Assembly: GCA_951813045.1 (NCBI GenBank) | Contig: CATOTF010000002.1 | Location: 3,038,001 to 3,102,000 of the forward strand | Direction of reading: 5' to 3' | Length of the DNA: 64,000 nucleotides | DNA from: an uncultured Rhizobiaceae bacterium | GTDB lineage: Bacteria > Pseudomonadota > Alphaproteobacteria > Rhizobiales > Rhizobiaceae | Shown: positions 35,788-45,092 of the stretch, piece by piece | How positions within the stretch are numbered: the first letter of the stretch is position 1 | Layout of the letters: each line of letters opens with the position of its first letter | Program-made: the position numbers and the translations under genes | The notes under the pieces: model-generated | What the model saw: the letters and a program-made list of their open reading frames with translations, nothing else | Database searches by the model: none | What the model was told of the DNA's origin: nothing

Positions 35788-36893
35788 ATCGATTTCTCGC
35801 TCGGTAACAGATGTGCGCTTTCTGCCTGCCAACTGAGATAAAACTTCCCGCCGCTGTTGTGGTCGAGTTTCGCCAATTCTCTCTCCTGAAGTTGTACCTT
35901 GAACTCGGTGCCGTCGGCCGTTTCCAAAAACAAAGTGACCATAGATCCAATAAACTCTTCGGAGATTAAGGTACATTCAACCACATTGTCGGCTTTCGGT
36001 TTTGTACGGGTGACCTCCACAAGATCAGCTGCGATCACGAAAGTAACCGCTTTCCCAACTGTTGGAACGGCAGGCCGGTTGGCATTGAATTTAAAAATAC
36101 CAATTTGTGAATTGATCTCGATTTTCTTACCTTTAGCTTTGGCGACATCACCGCTGATAATGTTGTTTCGACCAACGAACTCAGCAACGAAACGATTGGC
36201 AGGTTCACGATAGATGTCACGAGGAATTCCAGTTTGAGCGATTTCACCGTTCGACATAATGATCACCCGATCCGCCATCGCGAATGCTTCTGACTGGGAA
36301 TGGGTGACGTAGACGAAGGTGATGCCCAATTCCCGTTGCAGTTTTGTCAGCACCGATTGCATTCTAATAACCAAATGGGCGTCGAGTGCGGAAAGCGGCT
36401 CATCGAGCAACAAGAGCTGCGGTTCAGTCACCAGTGAGCGGGCGAGAGCCACACGTTGCCGTTGTCCACCTGACAAGGTTTCCACATTGCGCTCTGCAAA
36501 CTCTGAAACACCAAGACGGTCCAACCACTCGAGCGCCTTCTTGCGCCGAACTTCTGCTTGTTGATTTCGCATCTTCAAACCGAACTCAACATTTTCGCGG
36601 GCGTTGAGAAAGGGAAAGAGGGCTAGTGATTGCCACACCATTGGCGTGTCACGTTCATGAGGACGTACATCGTTCATCAACTTACCAGCGATTCGAATGG
36701 TTCCTGCGGTTGGTTGTTCCAGACCTGCCAGCATTCTTAAGGTCGTCGTCTTGCCGCAACCAGACGTTCCCATGATGGCGACGAATTCGCCCTTGTCGAT
36801 TGTCAAATTCAGACCTTTGACGGCAACGAATTTTCCAAAGTGTTTGTCAACACCTTCCATTGTAACCAACGGAGAGACAGGTGGGGTACTCAT
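35784..36893 (-). CDS. Spermidine/putrescine-type ABC transporter ATP-binding protein
   Basis: PotA-like ATPase, 369 residues: Walker A GTSGCGKTT, signature LSGGQRQRVALAR, Walker B LLLLDEPLSALD, switch His in VTHSQSEAFAMAD, and a C-terminal TOBE/OB regulatory domain from about residue 245. Starts at 36893 in an ATGA overlap with the permease stop. Part of a four-gene importer with the genes to its right. Confidence 0.93.
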   Translation of the reverse strand: MSTPPVSPLVTMEGVDKHFGKFVAVKGLNLTIDKGEFVAIMGTSGCGKTTTLRMLAGLEQPTAGTIRIAGKLMNDVRPHERDTPMVWQSLALFPFLNARENVEFGLKMRNQQAEVRRKKALEWLDRLGVSEFAERNVETLSGGQRQRVALARSLVTEPQLLLLDEPLSALDAHLVIRMQSVLTKLQRELGITFVYVTHSQSEAFAMADRVIIMSNGEIAQTGIPRDIYREPANRFVAEFVGRNNIISGDVAKAKGKKIEINSQIGIFKFNANRPAVPTVGKAVTFVIAADLVEVTRTKPKADNVVECTLISEEFIGSMVTLFLETADGTEFKVQLQERELAKLDHNSGGKFYLSWQAESAHLLPSEKSI

Positions 36894-37687
36894 GTGCTGC
36901 CCTTGCTTTGACGAAGTGAGAAAAATACCTGCGCGGCGACAACGAGGGTAATTGAGACCAAAAAGACGAATGTGCCGATTGCATTCACCTGCGGGTCGAT
37001 ATTGCCCTGTACGATTTCCAGAATAAGGACGGGGATCGTTTTGTTCAAACCAGAAACGAACCACGCGATTGCGAATTCGTCGAAGGAAACCGCAGCTGTC
37101 AGGAAGGCTGCGGAAATGATCGCTGGTTTACAAAATGGAATGATAACCTCCCGCATGGCGCGCCATTCACTGGCACCTAGATTCCATGCTGCCGATTCCA
37201 AGTCTTTGTCCATCTGGTTCAGCCGCAAACGGGTGATGGCCATCGCGAAAGGCGCGGCCAGCACCGTGTGGGCGATAATGATCGACCAGAGTTCGCCTGA
37301 TGCGCCGATTTTGGAAAACCAAGCAAGCATTGCCAAGGCCATAATGATCAACGGAATAGTTGGTGGTAACAGTACCAAAGCGAGATAGGCACTCTTGAAC
37401 CGAAAATTATAACGGTAGTCGGTGTAAGCTGTCGCAAACCCCAGCGCAGTCGCTAATACAGACGTGCAAAGCGAGACTATCACACTGTTACGTAATGCTT
37501 CCCACACATCCGGATCAGCCCAGATTGTCTCGTACCAATGCAGGGTAAAGGATTCCAGAGGGATAGTCGGAAAACGTGCCGAGTTAAACGAAAAGATCAC
37601 GCTGAACGCAATCGGTGCGAAAACGAATACAAACAGCAACAATGTGTATCCGCGAAGTACTCCAGTGAGCAGGCTTGACTGTCTCAT
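36890..37687 (-). CDS. ABC transporter permease (PotC-like)
   Basis: A 265-residue inner-membrane permease with about six helices, EAA loop ESAAWNLGASEWRAMREVIIP. Start at 37687 (MRQSSLLTGVL) in an ATGA overlap with the upstream permease; the longer ORF from 37786 lies inside that gene. Confidence 0.92.
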   Translation of the reverse strand: MRQSSLLTGVLRGYTLLLFVFVFAPIAFSVIFSFNSARFPTIPLESFTLHWYETIWADPDVWEALRNSVIVSLCTSVLATALGFATAYTDYRYNFRFKSAYLALVLLPPTIPLIIMALAMLAWFSKIGASGELWSIIIAHTVLAAPFAMAITRLRLNQMDKDLESAAWNLGASEWRAMREVIIPFCKPAIISAAFLTAAVSFDEFAIAWFVSGLNKTIPVLILEIVQGNIDPQVNAIGTFVFLVSITLVVAAQVFFSLRQSKGST

Positions 37688-38565
37688 CGGCTTGTCCGCT
37701 TGCGGTAGGCCAGTGTAATCGCGGCAAATGCAATTGTGATCAGGGTCGCCATCATGACCACAGCGATTACCGCAGCTCGTGGCCATTGCTGACCCGACTT
37801 TGTGGTATCGATGATCAATATTGGCAGCGTTGGCGGCTTCGAACCACCAAGATAGTATGGGCTAACAAAATCGCCAAATGACAGTATGAAACAAAAAAGC
37901 GCCGCAACGATTAAACCGGTTTTCGCCAGAGGAACAATGACCGTGTAGACTGTACGCCACGGCGAGCAGCCAAGATTATGCGCCGCCTGAACCAGATTGC
38001 GGTCAATATTGGCCAGCGAGAATGTCTGAAGAACAACCACCAGCGGCAAAGTGAGGGTCATATAGCCGACAACAGTGCCGAACTTGGTGTTAAGCATCGT
38101 GTAGGGGCCGAGACCGATGGTTGACAGCATACCGTTGATAACACCTGACTCCGCCAGAATGACATACCAGGAGAAAATCCGTACAAGATAACTGGTGAAA
38201 AACGGGATGATGAGCAGAAACAATGCCCAGCGCCGTGTGGAGTCAGAGACCTTGAAGGCCAGGGCGAATGAGGCGGGAAATGCCAGAAGCGAAGCGGAAA
38301 TTGTCGAAAGTGTTGCGAGGAAAAGCGTGTAGAAATAACTGTCGCGGAAATAACCCCGGCTGAACATTTTCGACCAATTGTCGAAAACGAATGTCTCTTG
38401 CATGACGTAATTCTTCACCAGAAAGAACGACATCGCAACCATGAACAGCAACGGCCCGACAAAAAACAGAACCTGCCAAACGATGATCGGCATACGCCAT
38501 GTTAGAGCAAATAGGTCCATGCGACGGGCAGTTGGCGCATTATTCTGGGCGTGATCGATCTGCAC
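37684..38565 (-). CDS. ABC transporter permease (PotB-like)
   Basis: A 293-residue inner-membrane permease, about six helices, EAA loop QAAHNLGCSPWRTVYTVIVP. GTG at 38565 has GGGAG eight bases upstream; a TTG at 38580 in the same frame is the alternative and would overlap that ribosome site. Forms the channel with the PotC-like subunit. Confidence 0.9.
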   Translation of the reverse strand: MQIDHAQNNAPTARRMDLFALTWRMPIIVWQVLFFVGPLLFMVAMSFFLVKNYVMQETFVFDNWSKMFSRGYFRDSYFYTLFLATLSTISASLLAFPASFALAFKVSDSTRRWALFLLIIPFFTSYLVRIFSWYVILAESGVINGMLSTIGLGPYTMLNTKFGTVVGYMTLTLPLVVVLQTFSLANIDRNLVQAAHNLGCSPWRTVYTVIVPLAKTGLIVAALFCFILSFGDFVSPYYLGGSKPPTLPILIIDTTKSGQQWPRAAVIAVVMMATLITIAFAAITLAYRKRTSR

Positions 38566-38653
38566 CAAGTGCTCTCCCAAATCGGCTCTTGAATACTAGA
38601 CGTGCAGGAGACCCGCCCAGTAGCGCAGGCCTCTCGGTAGGACATCCAATCAA

Positions 38654-39787
38654 CTAGGCGTTTTTGTATTCCGACCAGAAGTCGTTCCAATCTTCAAGCG
38701 ACTGTTGCTTTGGAATATCACGATAGTGAATGCGGCCCTCGTTGATCAAGGCAATTGGGTCGTTTGGATTCCCATCGACCTGCCCGGAACGTTCAGCTTC
38801 TTTTCCATCAACTTCGAGCAGTTTTGCGCGGCCAGCTTTGGTCACACAGAAGCCCGGGTAGGCTTTCATTTGTGCAGATTTTACCTGTCCGTCGGGCGAC
38901 ATCATGTATTGGATAAACTTTTTCACAATATCAGCTTTTTCCGAACCCTTACCGATGGAGTAGCTTTCGGTGAACTGAATGCCGCCTTCTTTCGGTATGA
39001 CGGACGCTACAGGTGCGCCATCTCTTTCGAGAACGCCGGTGATCCAGTCGCCGATGCCGCACATCGCTTGCATCTCACCATTTTTAAGAGAGTTAAATGT
39101 ACCACCGTAGTCAAAGAAACCACCAACCTGCGGACGCAAACTTAAAGTTGTTTCCATAACCTTGGCCCACGCAGCATCACCTGTGTCGAAGAGCGACGCA
39201 CCATTACCGTTGTACAGGCTCATCATTCCAAGGCTTGGAAGATGCCAGTCAAAATGCCCGACCTTGCCTTTGAGTTCGGGTTTCCAGAAACACTTATAGC
39301 TGGCAGCCTCTTCTGCTGCGACAGAGTTCTTATTGTAAGACACGCCCAAATGGCCGCCGCGCAGGATCATGGAGTATAGTTTGTCGTCCTTCCAATGTCC
39401 GGGAAACTTCTGGAAATCAGCATGCAACATGTCATCAAACGGATAGTCAGCCGCGTTCATTTCATCGATGTAGCCAGCCGCATTGAGCTGTTGAACGAAT
39501 TCACCATCAGAAAGAATAAGGTCATACGTGCCTGGAGGAGATTGCGCGATTAACGCCAGCATGTTGTCACCTCCAGCATAATATTTAGGTTTGAACTTTA
39601 CGTTGTTTGCCGCTTCGAATTCGGCAACCATGTCAGGTTCGCCATGCCCGTACCAAGCCAACATGTTAATCTCGGTAACTTGTGCCCAAGCGCGGCTTAC
39701 AAATGGCATGCTTAATGCCGCGGCGCCCGCAACTTTCAAAATTTCGCGCCGTGTAGGTTTCAAAATAGTCTTTGTGCCAAAAGTCAT
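38654..39787 (-). CDS. ABC transporter substrate-binding protein (PotD-like)
   Basis: Extracellular binding protein, 377 residues. The leader (residues 1 to about 36) contains a twin-arginine-like TRREILKVAGAAALSMPF, suggesting Tat or mixed export. Mature part begins VTEINMLAWYGHGEPD and has the polyamine/Fe-type family 1 fold (DLILSDGEFVQQLNAAGYID). First gene of the operon; ligand is probably a small cationic or nucleobase-like compound given the downstream amidohydrolase and deaminase genes, but this is inference. Confidence 0.9.
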   Translation of the reverse strand: MTFGTKTILKPTRREILKVAGAAALSMPFVSRAWAQVTEINMLAWYGHGEPDMVAEFEAANNVKFKPKYYAGGDNMLALIAQSPPGTYDLILSDGEFVQQLNAAGYIDEMNAADYPFDDMLHADFQKFPGHWKDDKLYSMILRGGHLGVSYNKNSVAAEEAASYKCFWKPELKGKVGHFDWHLPSLGMMSLYNGNGASLFDTGDAAWAKVMETTLSLRPQVGGFFDYGGTFNSLKNGEMQAMCGIGDWITGVLERDGAPVASVIPKEGGIQFTESYSIGKGSEKADIVKKFIQYMMSPDGQVKSAQMKAYPGFCVTKAGRAKLLEVDGKEAERSGQVDGNPNDPIALINEGRIHYRDIPKQQSLEDWNDFWSEYKNA

Positions 39788-39945
39788 GGTCTCTTCCCTT
39801 TGCTCCCGTTACAATTTTTTAATTGATATCGCACGTAAGCGTCGTTCTTTTACAAGCGCTCACTCGCCAACAACAGTTTTAAAAGTCTATCGCTTGTTTG
39901 TAGTATTATTAAAATTTATCATTTTGATATAGTCATAAGAGATAT

Positions 39946-40848
39946 TTATGAGTGCTTTTGTTGTGGATGGGCGGATCGCTTGAAATGTCCGTCTGTTGCC
40001 CGGTCAATATTGCCGATCAACAGGTTGGCGAGCTCCCTTCCTGCTTCCGGCATCCTTGGTAATTTGTAGAACAATCCAATTCTAAGTTTTTCCAGTTCGG
40101 GAAAACCGTCAGTTTCGTCCAAAACGCGCATGTTGTTGGTTAGTGTTGCTCGGGTCAGTGCGGTTAAACCCAACCCCATTTCAACAGCATCCTGAACGCC
40201 CGAGATGTCCGGACTCGTGTAAGCATGACGCCATTGCTTATCGTGGTTCTTCAAGGCGGCGGTCATACGTTTTCGGTATTCACAGTTTTCAAAATGGCTA
40301 ACGAGCGGTACCATAACTTCCTTGTCGACATTCGAGTTCTTCCCAACCGCCCAAACCGGACGCTCTTCCCAGACACGAACCAGATATTGCCTTTTATCTT
40401 CGGCAACCAAAGCGACGGCCAGATCAATCTGGTTACCGTGAAGGCCGTTCAATAAATTGGCTGAGATATCGCAATATATCTCAAGTTTCGCATCCGGATG
40501 CTCCAGCGCGAATTTTGCTACAACCTCTTGAAGATAAGCAACTGCATAGTCCGTAGGTAGGCCTATTTTGATGGTGCCAGAAACATCAATCGGTCGAAAA
40601 TGTGCGATGGCACCGTCGTTGAGATGTAATATCTGGCGGGCGTAGGCCGACAATATCTCACCCGCTTCGGTCAGATTCAGTTGGCGCCCATTATGGGTTA
40701 TAAGTTGGGCATCGACCAGTTCTTCAAGCCGTCTCATTTGTAGGCTGACGGCCGGTTGGCTGCGGTTGAGAACCTCGCCGGCACGGGTGTAACCTCCCAA
40801 GTCAGCCACCGTGATAAAGCTGCGCAGTAAGTCTGTTGGCAAGTTCAT
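39946..40848 (-). CDS. LysR-family transcriptional regulator
   Basis: A 300-residue LysR regulator: winged helix at residues 1-62 (DLLRSFITVADLGGYTRAGEVLNRSQPAVSLQMRRLE in outline) and a periplasmic-binding-like effector domain from about 90 on. It is divergent from the BtpA-family/phosphoribosyltransferase pair and lies just upstream of the ABC operon, so it may control either. A perfect T-N11-A type inverted repeat sits in the divergent gap. Confidence 0.92.
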   Translation of the reverse strand: MNLPTDLLRSFITVADLGGYTRAGEVLNRSQPAVSLQMRRLEELVDAQLITHNGRQLNLTEAGEILSAYARQILHLNDGAIAHFRPIDVSGTIKIGLPTDYAVAYLQEVVAKFALEHPDAKLEIYCDISANLLNGLHGNQIDLAVALVAEDKRQYLVRVWEERPVWAVGKNSNVDKEVMVPLVSHFENCEYRKRMTAALKNHDKQWRHAYTSPDISGVQDAVEMGLGLTALTRATLTNNMRVLDETDGFPELEKLRIGLFYKLPRMPEAGRELANLLIGNIDRATDGHFKRSAHPQQKHS

Positions 40849-40871
40849 TGCTATGGATTACCTCCATCAAT

Positions 40872-40898
40872 ATTTATAGAAGAATTAGAACTATAAAT
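40872..40898. promoter_or_regulatory. LysR-type operator (inverted repeat, T-N11-A form)
   Basis: ATTTATAG, 11 bases, then CTATAAAT: 8-bp perfect arms with the classic LysR spacing, located 24 bases upstream of the lysR start and 54 bases before the GTG of the divergent gene. Predicted binding site for the adjacent regulator. Confidence 0.7.
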
Positions 40899-40951
40899 TT
40901 CCCAAATGCAATGTGCATGGCTTAACTTTGCCGAAACCGGAGGAATATCAT

Positions 40952-41701
40952 GTGAATCGAAAACAGTTCCAAGCAGTGTTTTCAAATCAGGGTCTGGCCG
41001 TTCTGCCGGTCATTCACGTGCTTGATAATGTCCAGGCCGAGAAGAACGCCAGATTGGCATTTGAAGCCGGATGTCCTGGTATTTTCTTGATCAACCATGA
41101 TTTTTCGTACCCAGAATTTCTGCCCATTATCCGCCACGTAAGGCAGCAGTTTCGTGATCTATGGATTGGGGTCAATTTTCTTGCTGCGACAGGAAAAATC
41201 GCATTTCCCATTTTAGCTGACCTTCAAAATGAAGGTGTCCGTGTCGACGCCTATTGGGCAGATGACGCCCGTATTGATGAACGACAAGATATTGATAATC
41301 AGAACGAGGCCACAGAGATACAGGCCATCAGGCGCCAATGTGGCTGGGGTGGCCTATATTTCGGCGGAACAGCGTTCAAAAAGCAACGAGAAGTCGATCC
41401 ATCAGGCTACTCAAAGAGTGCTACACTCGCATGTGATTTGATGGATGTCGTAACAACTTCAGGCATTGCGACGGGCCACTCGGCAGACATTTGCAAGATT
41501 CAAACCTTCCGGAATGCCTGTGGCGACACACCTCTCGCCCTAGCGTCCGGGATAACACCCGAAAACGTCAGCGAGTACTTGCCATATGTTGACGGTGTTC
41601 TGGTGTCGACCGGCATCAATATCAAAGGCGATTTCTACAACATTGATCCGTCTCGGTTGGCCAAATTGATGAGAGTAGCCAGAACGGGAGAAAACACATG
41701 A
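40952..41701 (+). CDS. BtpA/SgcQ-family TIM-barrel protein
   Basis: A 249-residue predicted cytosolic TIM-barrel protein of the BtpA family, start GTG with GGAGGAAT upstream. Recognisable pieces are GLAVLPVIHVLDN, the GHSADICKIQTFRNAC segment and ASGITPENVSEYLPYVDGVLVSTGIN near the C terminus. BtpA was linked to photosystem I stability and SgcQ to a sugar operon, but no reaction is established. It overlaps a phosphoribosyltransferase gene by ATGA, so the two proteins probably act on one metabolite, for example a phosphoribosylated base. Confidence 0.83.
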   Translation: MNRKQFQAVFSNQGLAVLPVIHVLDNVQAEKNARLAFEAGCPGIFLINHDFSYPEFLPIIRHVRQQFRDLWIGVNFLAATGKIAFPILADLQNEGVRVDAYWADDARIDERQDIDNQNEATEIQAIRRQCGWGGLYFGGTAFKKQREVDPSGYSKSATLACDLMDVVTTSGIATGHSADICKIQTFRNACGDTPLALASGITPENVSEYLPYVDGVLVSTGINIKGDFYNIDPSRLAKLMRVARTGENT

Positions 41702-42318
41702 CCGATACTAAAGGCCCAAGAGATGATCGTTGGTATCTTCCGCTTATGGCTCCCAACACGAAGGGTGACAAATTCGCCTGGCTCGACCCCACGTCAATTT
41801 ACATAAACGGTCGCGCATTCCATGACCTTCTTGACGACCTTTGCGCGGAACTTGACCCTGATACAATTGATGTTGTCGCTGGTCTGGATGCCATGGGGTT
41901 TGTTCTTGGCGCTGGCATTGCAACCCGGATCGGGAAAGGCTTCCTTCCCATTCGCAAGGCGGGTAAATTATGTGTGGAAACCGATAGCGCAACCTTCAAA
42001 AACTATTCCGGCCGCACCCAGGACATGGAGATGCGCAAGCCTGCGTTTGCCCCTAAAACCCGTGTATTACTGGTCGACCAATGGGTTGAAACAGGTGGCT
42101 CCATGCACGGCGCAGTTCAACTGGTTGAGCAACAAGAAGGGCAAGTCGCCGGAATGGTCGCCATAGTGATGGAAGACAATGACAACACAAAAGTCTATCG
42201 CGAGAAATACCATTGTGTGACGGCGGTGGTACCCGGTAGCGCATGGCAAAAACAGGCCAATTCCCAATACCTGAAAAGCTTTGAAACCTACAAACCGGAA
42301 ATAGCGTTCCCAATTTAA
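41698..42318 (+). CDS. Type I phosphoribosyltransferase (adenine PRTase-like)
   Basis: A 206-residue PRTase. The PRPP-binding motif reads VLLVDQWVETGGSMHGAV near residues 123-140 and FLPIRKAGKL near residues 81-90 matches the adenine PRTase flexible-loop region. APRT proteins are usually about 175-180 residues; the N-terminal 35 residues (LPLMAPNTKGDKFAWLDP) are extra. Coupled to the BtpA-family gene. The base it uses is not evident. Confidence 0.86.
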   Translation: MTDTKGPRDDRWYLPLMAPNTKGDKFAWLDPTSIYINGRAFHDLLDDLCAELDPDTIDVVAGLDAMGFVLGAGIATRIGKGFLPIRKAGKLCVETDSATFKNYSGRTQDMEMRKPAFAPKTRVLLVDQWVETGGSMHGAVQLVEQQEGQVAGMVAIVMEDNDNTKVYREKYHCVTAVVPGSAWQKQANSQYLKSFETYKPEIAFPI

Positions 42319-42418
42319 TATTGGTCAAACCTTAACCTCCCGATCAGCGCACTTTGATATGGAGCAGTGCAAGGCGGGATATTGTACCACCATTTATGGT
42401 GTAGTCAGTCGCTGATGC

Positions 42419-42640
42419 CGGATCAGTCGCATGGGTGACCAATATCTGCGTTGTCTTTTGGTCAACGGCATGGCCAGTCGTGCTCGCTCCGCCAAAATCA
42501 AACCGGACAAAGCTGATCCATGGTTGCTTAGCTTACTAGAGCACAAGCCTGCAAAGCTTGCCGCTGTCGCCCGTCTGATTTGGGAGGCCAATAAGACAGC
42601 CCGTATCGCATGGGTCGTTCTGACCAATGGAAACCCTACA
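42419..42640 (+). pseudogene. IS110-family transposase C-terminal fragment
   Basis: About 74 codons matching the end of IS110/IS116/IS902 transposases: GDQYLRCLLVNG, PWLLSLLEHKPAKLAAVA, then a small insertion and ANKTARIAWVVLTNGNP. An in-frame stop lies upstream and the DEDD catalytic part is missing. No element ends recognised; between 42641 and 43023 I see nothing else. Confidence 0.7.
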
Positions 42641-43023
42641 GGAAGTGCACGCAACCCCATAGAAATACACCAGTTTGCAAGAACGTATGGTGTGATGAGA
42701 ATCCGGGCCGGCCGGAGAAACAGAAAACACCGGGAATGGCTGAGGACATTAATAGCCCGCTAAGCGGTTTAGAACCTGTTTCACGGAAACAATTAGGGCC
42801 GGCAGTTCAATCCTGCATCAACAGGCCGGACACAGGACTGTATCTGACTTTGGAAATACTTCACAACAAAACACTTGCAATTCAGGAGCTACCTACACAG
42901 GGAGTTCCGTTTTAGTTTGCAGCTAATGGGATCACCACAAATCGATTTAGAGTTCTATACATCAATCGAATCAACTGCTTTTATGTACCTGGATCGATTC
43001 TAGCTCGTTAAGTCGGATAAATA

Positions 43024-44160
43024 TTGGCCACTTTGTATTCACATTTCAAACTGCGCGATATCACTTTCAAAAATCGCGTTGCATTATCCCCGATGAGCCA
43101 GTATCGGGCAGTCGACGGCCACGCCAATGATTGGCATCTGGTGCATCTGGGACGCTTTGCCATAGGAGGGGTGGGTCTGGTCTATGCGGAGGCCACAGCT
43201 GTTGAAGCGGACGGTAGGAGAACGCATGGTGATCTTGGGCTTTGGAACGACGCTCTGATCGAATCGTTAAGACCGATTACACAATTCATCTCGCGTGAAG
43301 GAGCTGTGCCGGGCATCCAACTCGGTCATGCCGGCAGAAAAGCTTCTGAACGACGGCCCTGGCACGGAGAAACACCCGTTGACGAAGAAGATGTTAATAT
43401 CAGAAATGAAGTGCCATGGGGGGCTAGTGCGCCTTCCCCAGTTCCCTATGCTGAAGGTTGGCCAGTGCCTGCGGAAATGTCGGAAACCGACATTCAGCGT
43501 GTTATAGGATCGTTTGGAACGGCGGCACGTCGTTCACTGGACGCCGGGTTCAAAATCATTGAAGTATATGCCGCGCACGGTTTTCTGGTCCATCAGTTCC
43601 TGTCGCCCATATCCAACCAGCGTCAGGATAATTGGGGCGGTAGCGCCGCCAACCGCCAACGTTTTGCCATAGAGGTTGCCCGATCAATAAGGGCCAACTG
43701 GCCGGAAGAATTGCCGCTCGCCTTTCGCCTGTCCACCACGGACTGGCTTGATGGTGGCATTGAAGTTGAAGACACGGTTGAGACGGTGAAGGCCCTCAAA
43801 GCAGAAGGGGTGGACATTATCGATTGTTCATCCGGTGGCATCGGTGGAAAGGAGCGGCCCCGGCGGATGGTTATTGAGGAAGGTTTTCAAACTAAATTTG
43901 CCAAGCAAATTCGAAATGATGCAGAAATTGCCACAATGGCGGTCGGTTTCCTGTGGAACGCGAAAGTTTGTGAAGAGATTGTTACATCGGGCAAGGCAGA
44001 CATGATCGCAATTGCAAGAGAGCTGCTTGACGACCCCAATTGGACTGTTCGTAATGCTGCTAAACTTGGCACAGACAAAGACTACGCTATGTGGCCCCAA
44101 GAAGCAGGTTGGTGGCTGATGAAACGCGATCGTCTTCTCAAGAAACTTGGGCTCCGATAA
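43024..44160 (+). CDS. NADH:flavin oxidoreductase, old yellow enzyme family (YqjM-like)
   Basis: A 378-residue FMN-dependent ene-reductase. Features: FKNRVALSPMSQYRAVDG near the start with the YqjM-type small-residue FMN environment, GIQLGHAGRKAS (substrate His segment), VYAAHGFLVHQFLSPISNQRQDNWGGS and the C-terminal FMN-phosphate part DMIAIARELLDDPNW. TTG start at 43024; only a weak ribosome site (GTCGGA). Flanked by IS remnants and alone; would reduce activated C=C bonds of enones or nitro-type compounds. Confidence 0.9.
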   Translation: MATLYSHFKLRDITFKNRVALSPMSQYRAVDGHANDWHLVHLGRFAIGGVGLVYAEATAVEADGRRTHGDLGLWNDALIESLRPITQFISREGAVPGIQLGHAGRKASERRPWHGETPVDEEDVNIRNEVPWGASAPSPVPYAEGWPVPAEMSETDIQRVIGSFGTAARRSLDAGFKIIEVYAAHGFLVHQFLSPISNQRQDNWGGSAANRQRFAIEVARSIRANWPEELPLAFRLSTTDWLDGGIEVEDTVETVKALKAEGVDIIDCSSGGIGGKERPRRMVIEEGFQTKFAKQIRNDAEIATMAVGFLWNAKVCEEIVTSGKADMIAIARELLDDPNWTVRNAAKLGTDKDYAMWPQEAGWWLMKRDRLLKKLGLR

Positions 44161-44309
44161 TCGCAATCGACCCATACTGGAGAGCTCGGGCCGATATCAA
44201 ATCTCCACACCAAATTCATCACAGTGTTCTCCGTCGGCGCCCGTGGGATTAATTAGGCCGATTGCATAAACGAGAGTTTTGGCCCAGCTTCACCATCTGG
44301 AAGTAAAGA

Positions 44310-44462
44310 ATGTCACCTACACGCGAACGCCATACCGATGCTGCAGATCGTACGGTGAAGGACATCCGCCGTAAGAAACGCAAACGGTATTCATCTGAAG
44401 ATTGAGCGCCAGCGCGTCATCGGTTCGAGCGCAAGGCTGCCGTTTGGAAAAAGCTGGGCCTA
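44310..44462 (+). pseudogene. IS3-family orfA fragment
   Basis: Short frame from ATG at 44310, with RTVKDIRRKKRKRYSSED typical of the start of some IS3-family OrfA proteins, then a stop codon and unmatched sequence. It ends where the IS630 element begins. Supports repeated IS insertion here. The rest of 44161-44309 shows nothing. Confidence 0.5.
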
Positions 44463-44469
44463 GAGCGTG

Positions 44470-45092
44470 TCACAGACAATCGAATTCATACCCACATGCT
44501 TTGAAGAAGTTTCTGCACTCATGTGGATTGAACAAGTCGCAGATTTGTCCGATTGATTTCCAGACCTCATCATATGTTCTGGCACATGCCTTTCGCAGGA
44601 GGGCTTTGAGTTTTGAAAAAGCCATCTCGATTGGGTTCAGATCCGGCGAATAGGGCGGCACGAACAAGAACCATGCACCAACATCCTTAAGGGCCTGGGC
44701 TGCCTTGGAACTTTTGTGGAATGCGACATTGTCGAGGATGACAATATCGCCCCTCCTTAAAGTTGGTGCGAGCTGGGTCTCAATATAACAATCAAACGTT
44801 TCCCGGTTCATGGGTCCGTCCAACACCCAGGGTGCTGTCAAGCCGTGGCATCTCAAACCCGCAATGAAGGTCTGGGTTTGCCAATGGCCAAATGGAGCAT
44901 GATCCAAAAGGCGCTGCCCAACCGGTGCCCATCCCGTTTGTTTGGTGAGTTTGGTATTGGTGGAGGTTTCATCAATGAACACGAGCCTTTCATAGGCTCT
45001 GTTCAGGAAAGCAAGACGTTTGCTCATCCACACATGTCGAGCCTGTTTTACATCCGCGCGCTGCTGTTCTTTGGCATAAAGGGTCTTTTTTT
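44470..45092 (-). CDS. IS630-family transposase, DDE domain (second frame)
   Basis: Catalytic half of an IS630 transposase: Asp in [13 protein letters not shown], Asp in [14 protein letters not shown], and Glu in [18 protein letters not shown]. The frame opens before 45033 (the first ATG) and is entered by -1 slippage from the upstream frame at the A7 run (45086-45092 on this strand), giving [10 protein letters not shown]. Without frameshifting no full transposase would form. Confidence 0.85.

Noticed and set aside
40904-40917. ATGCAATGTGCAT-like inverted repeat near lysR
   Set aside because: Resembles the half-sites of the shared operator, but the spacing differs by one base and the outer bases do not match.
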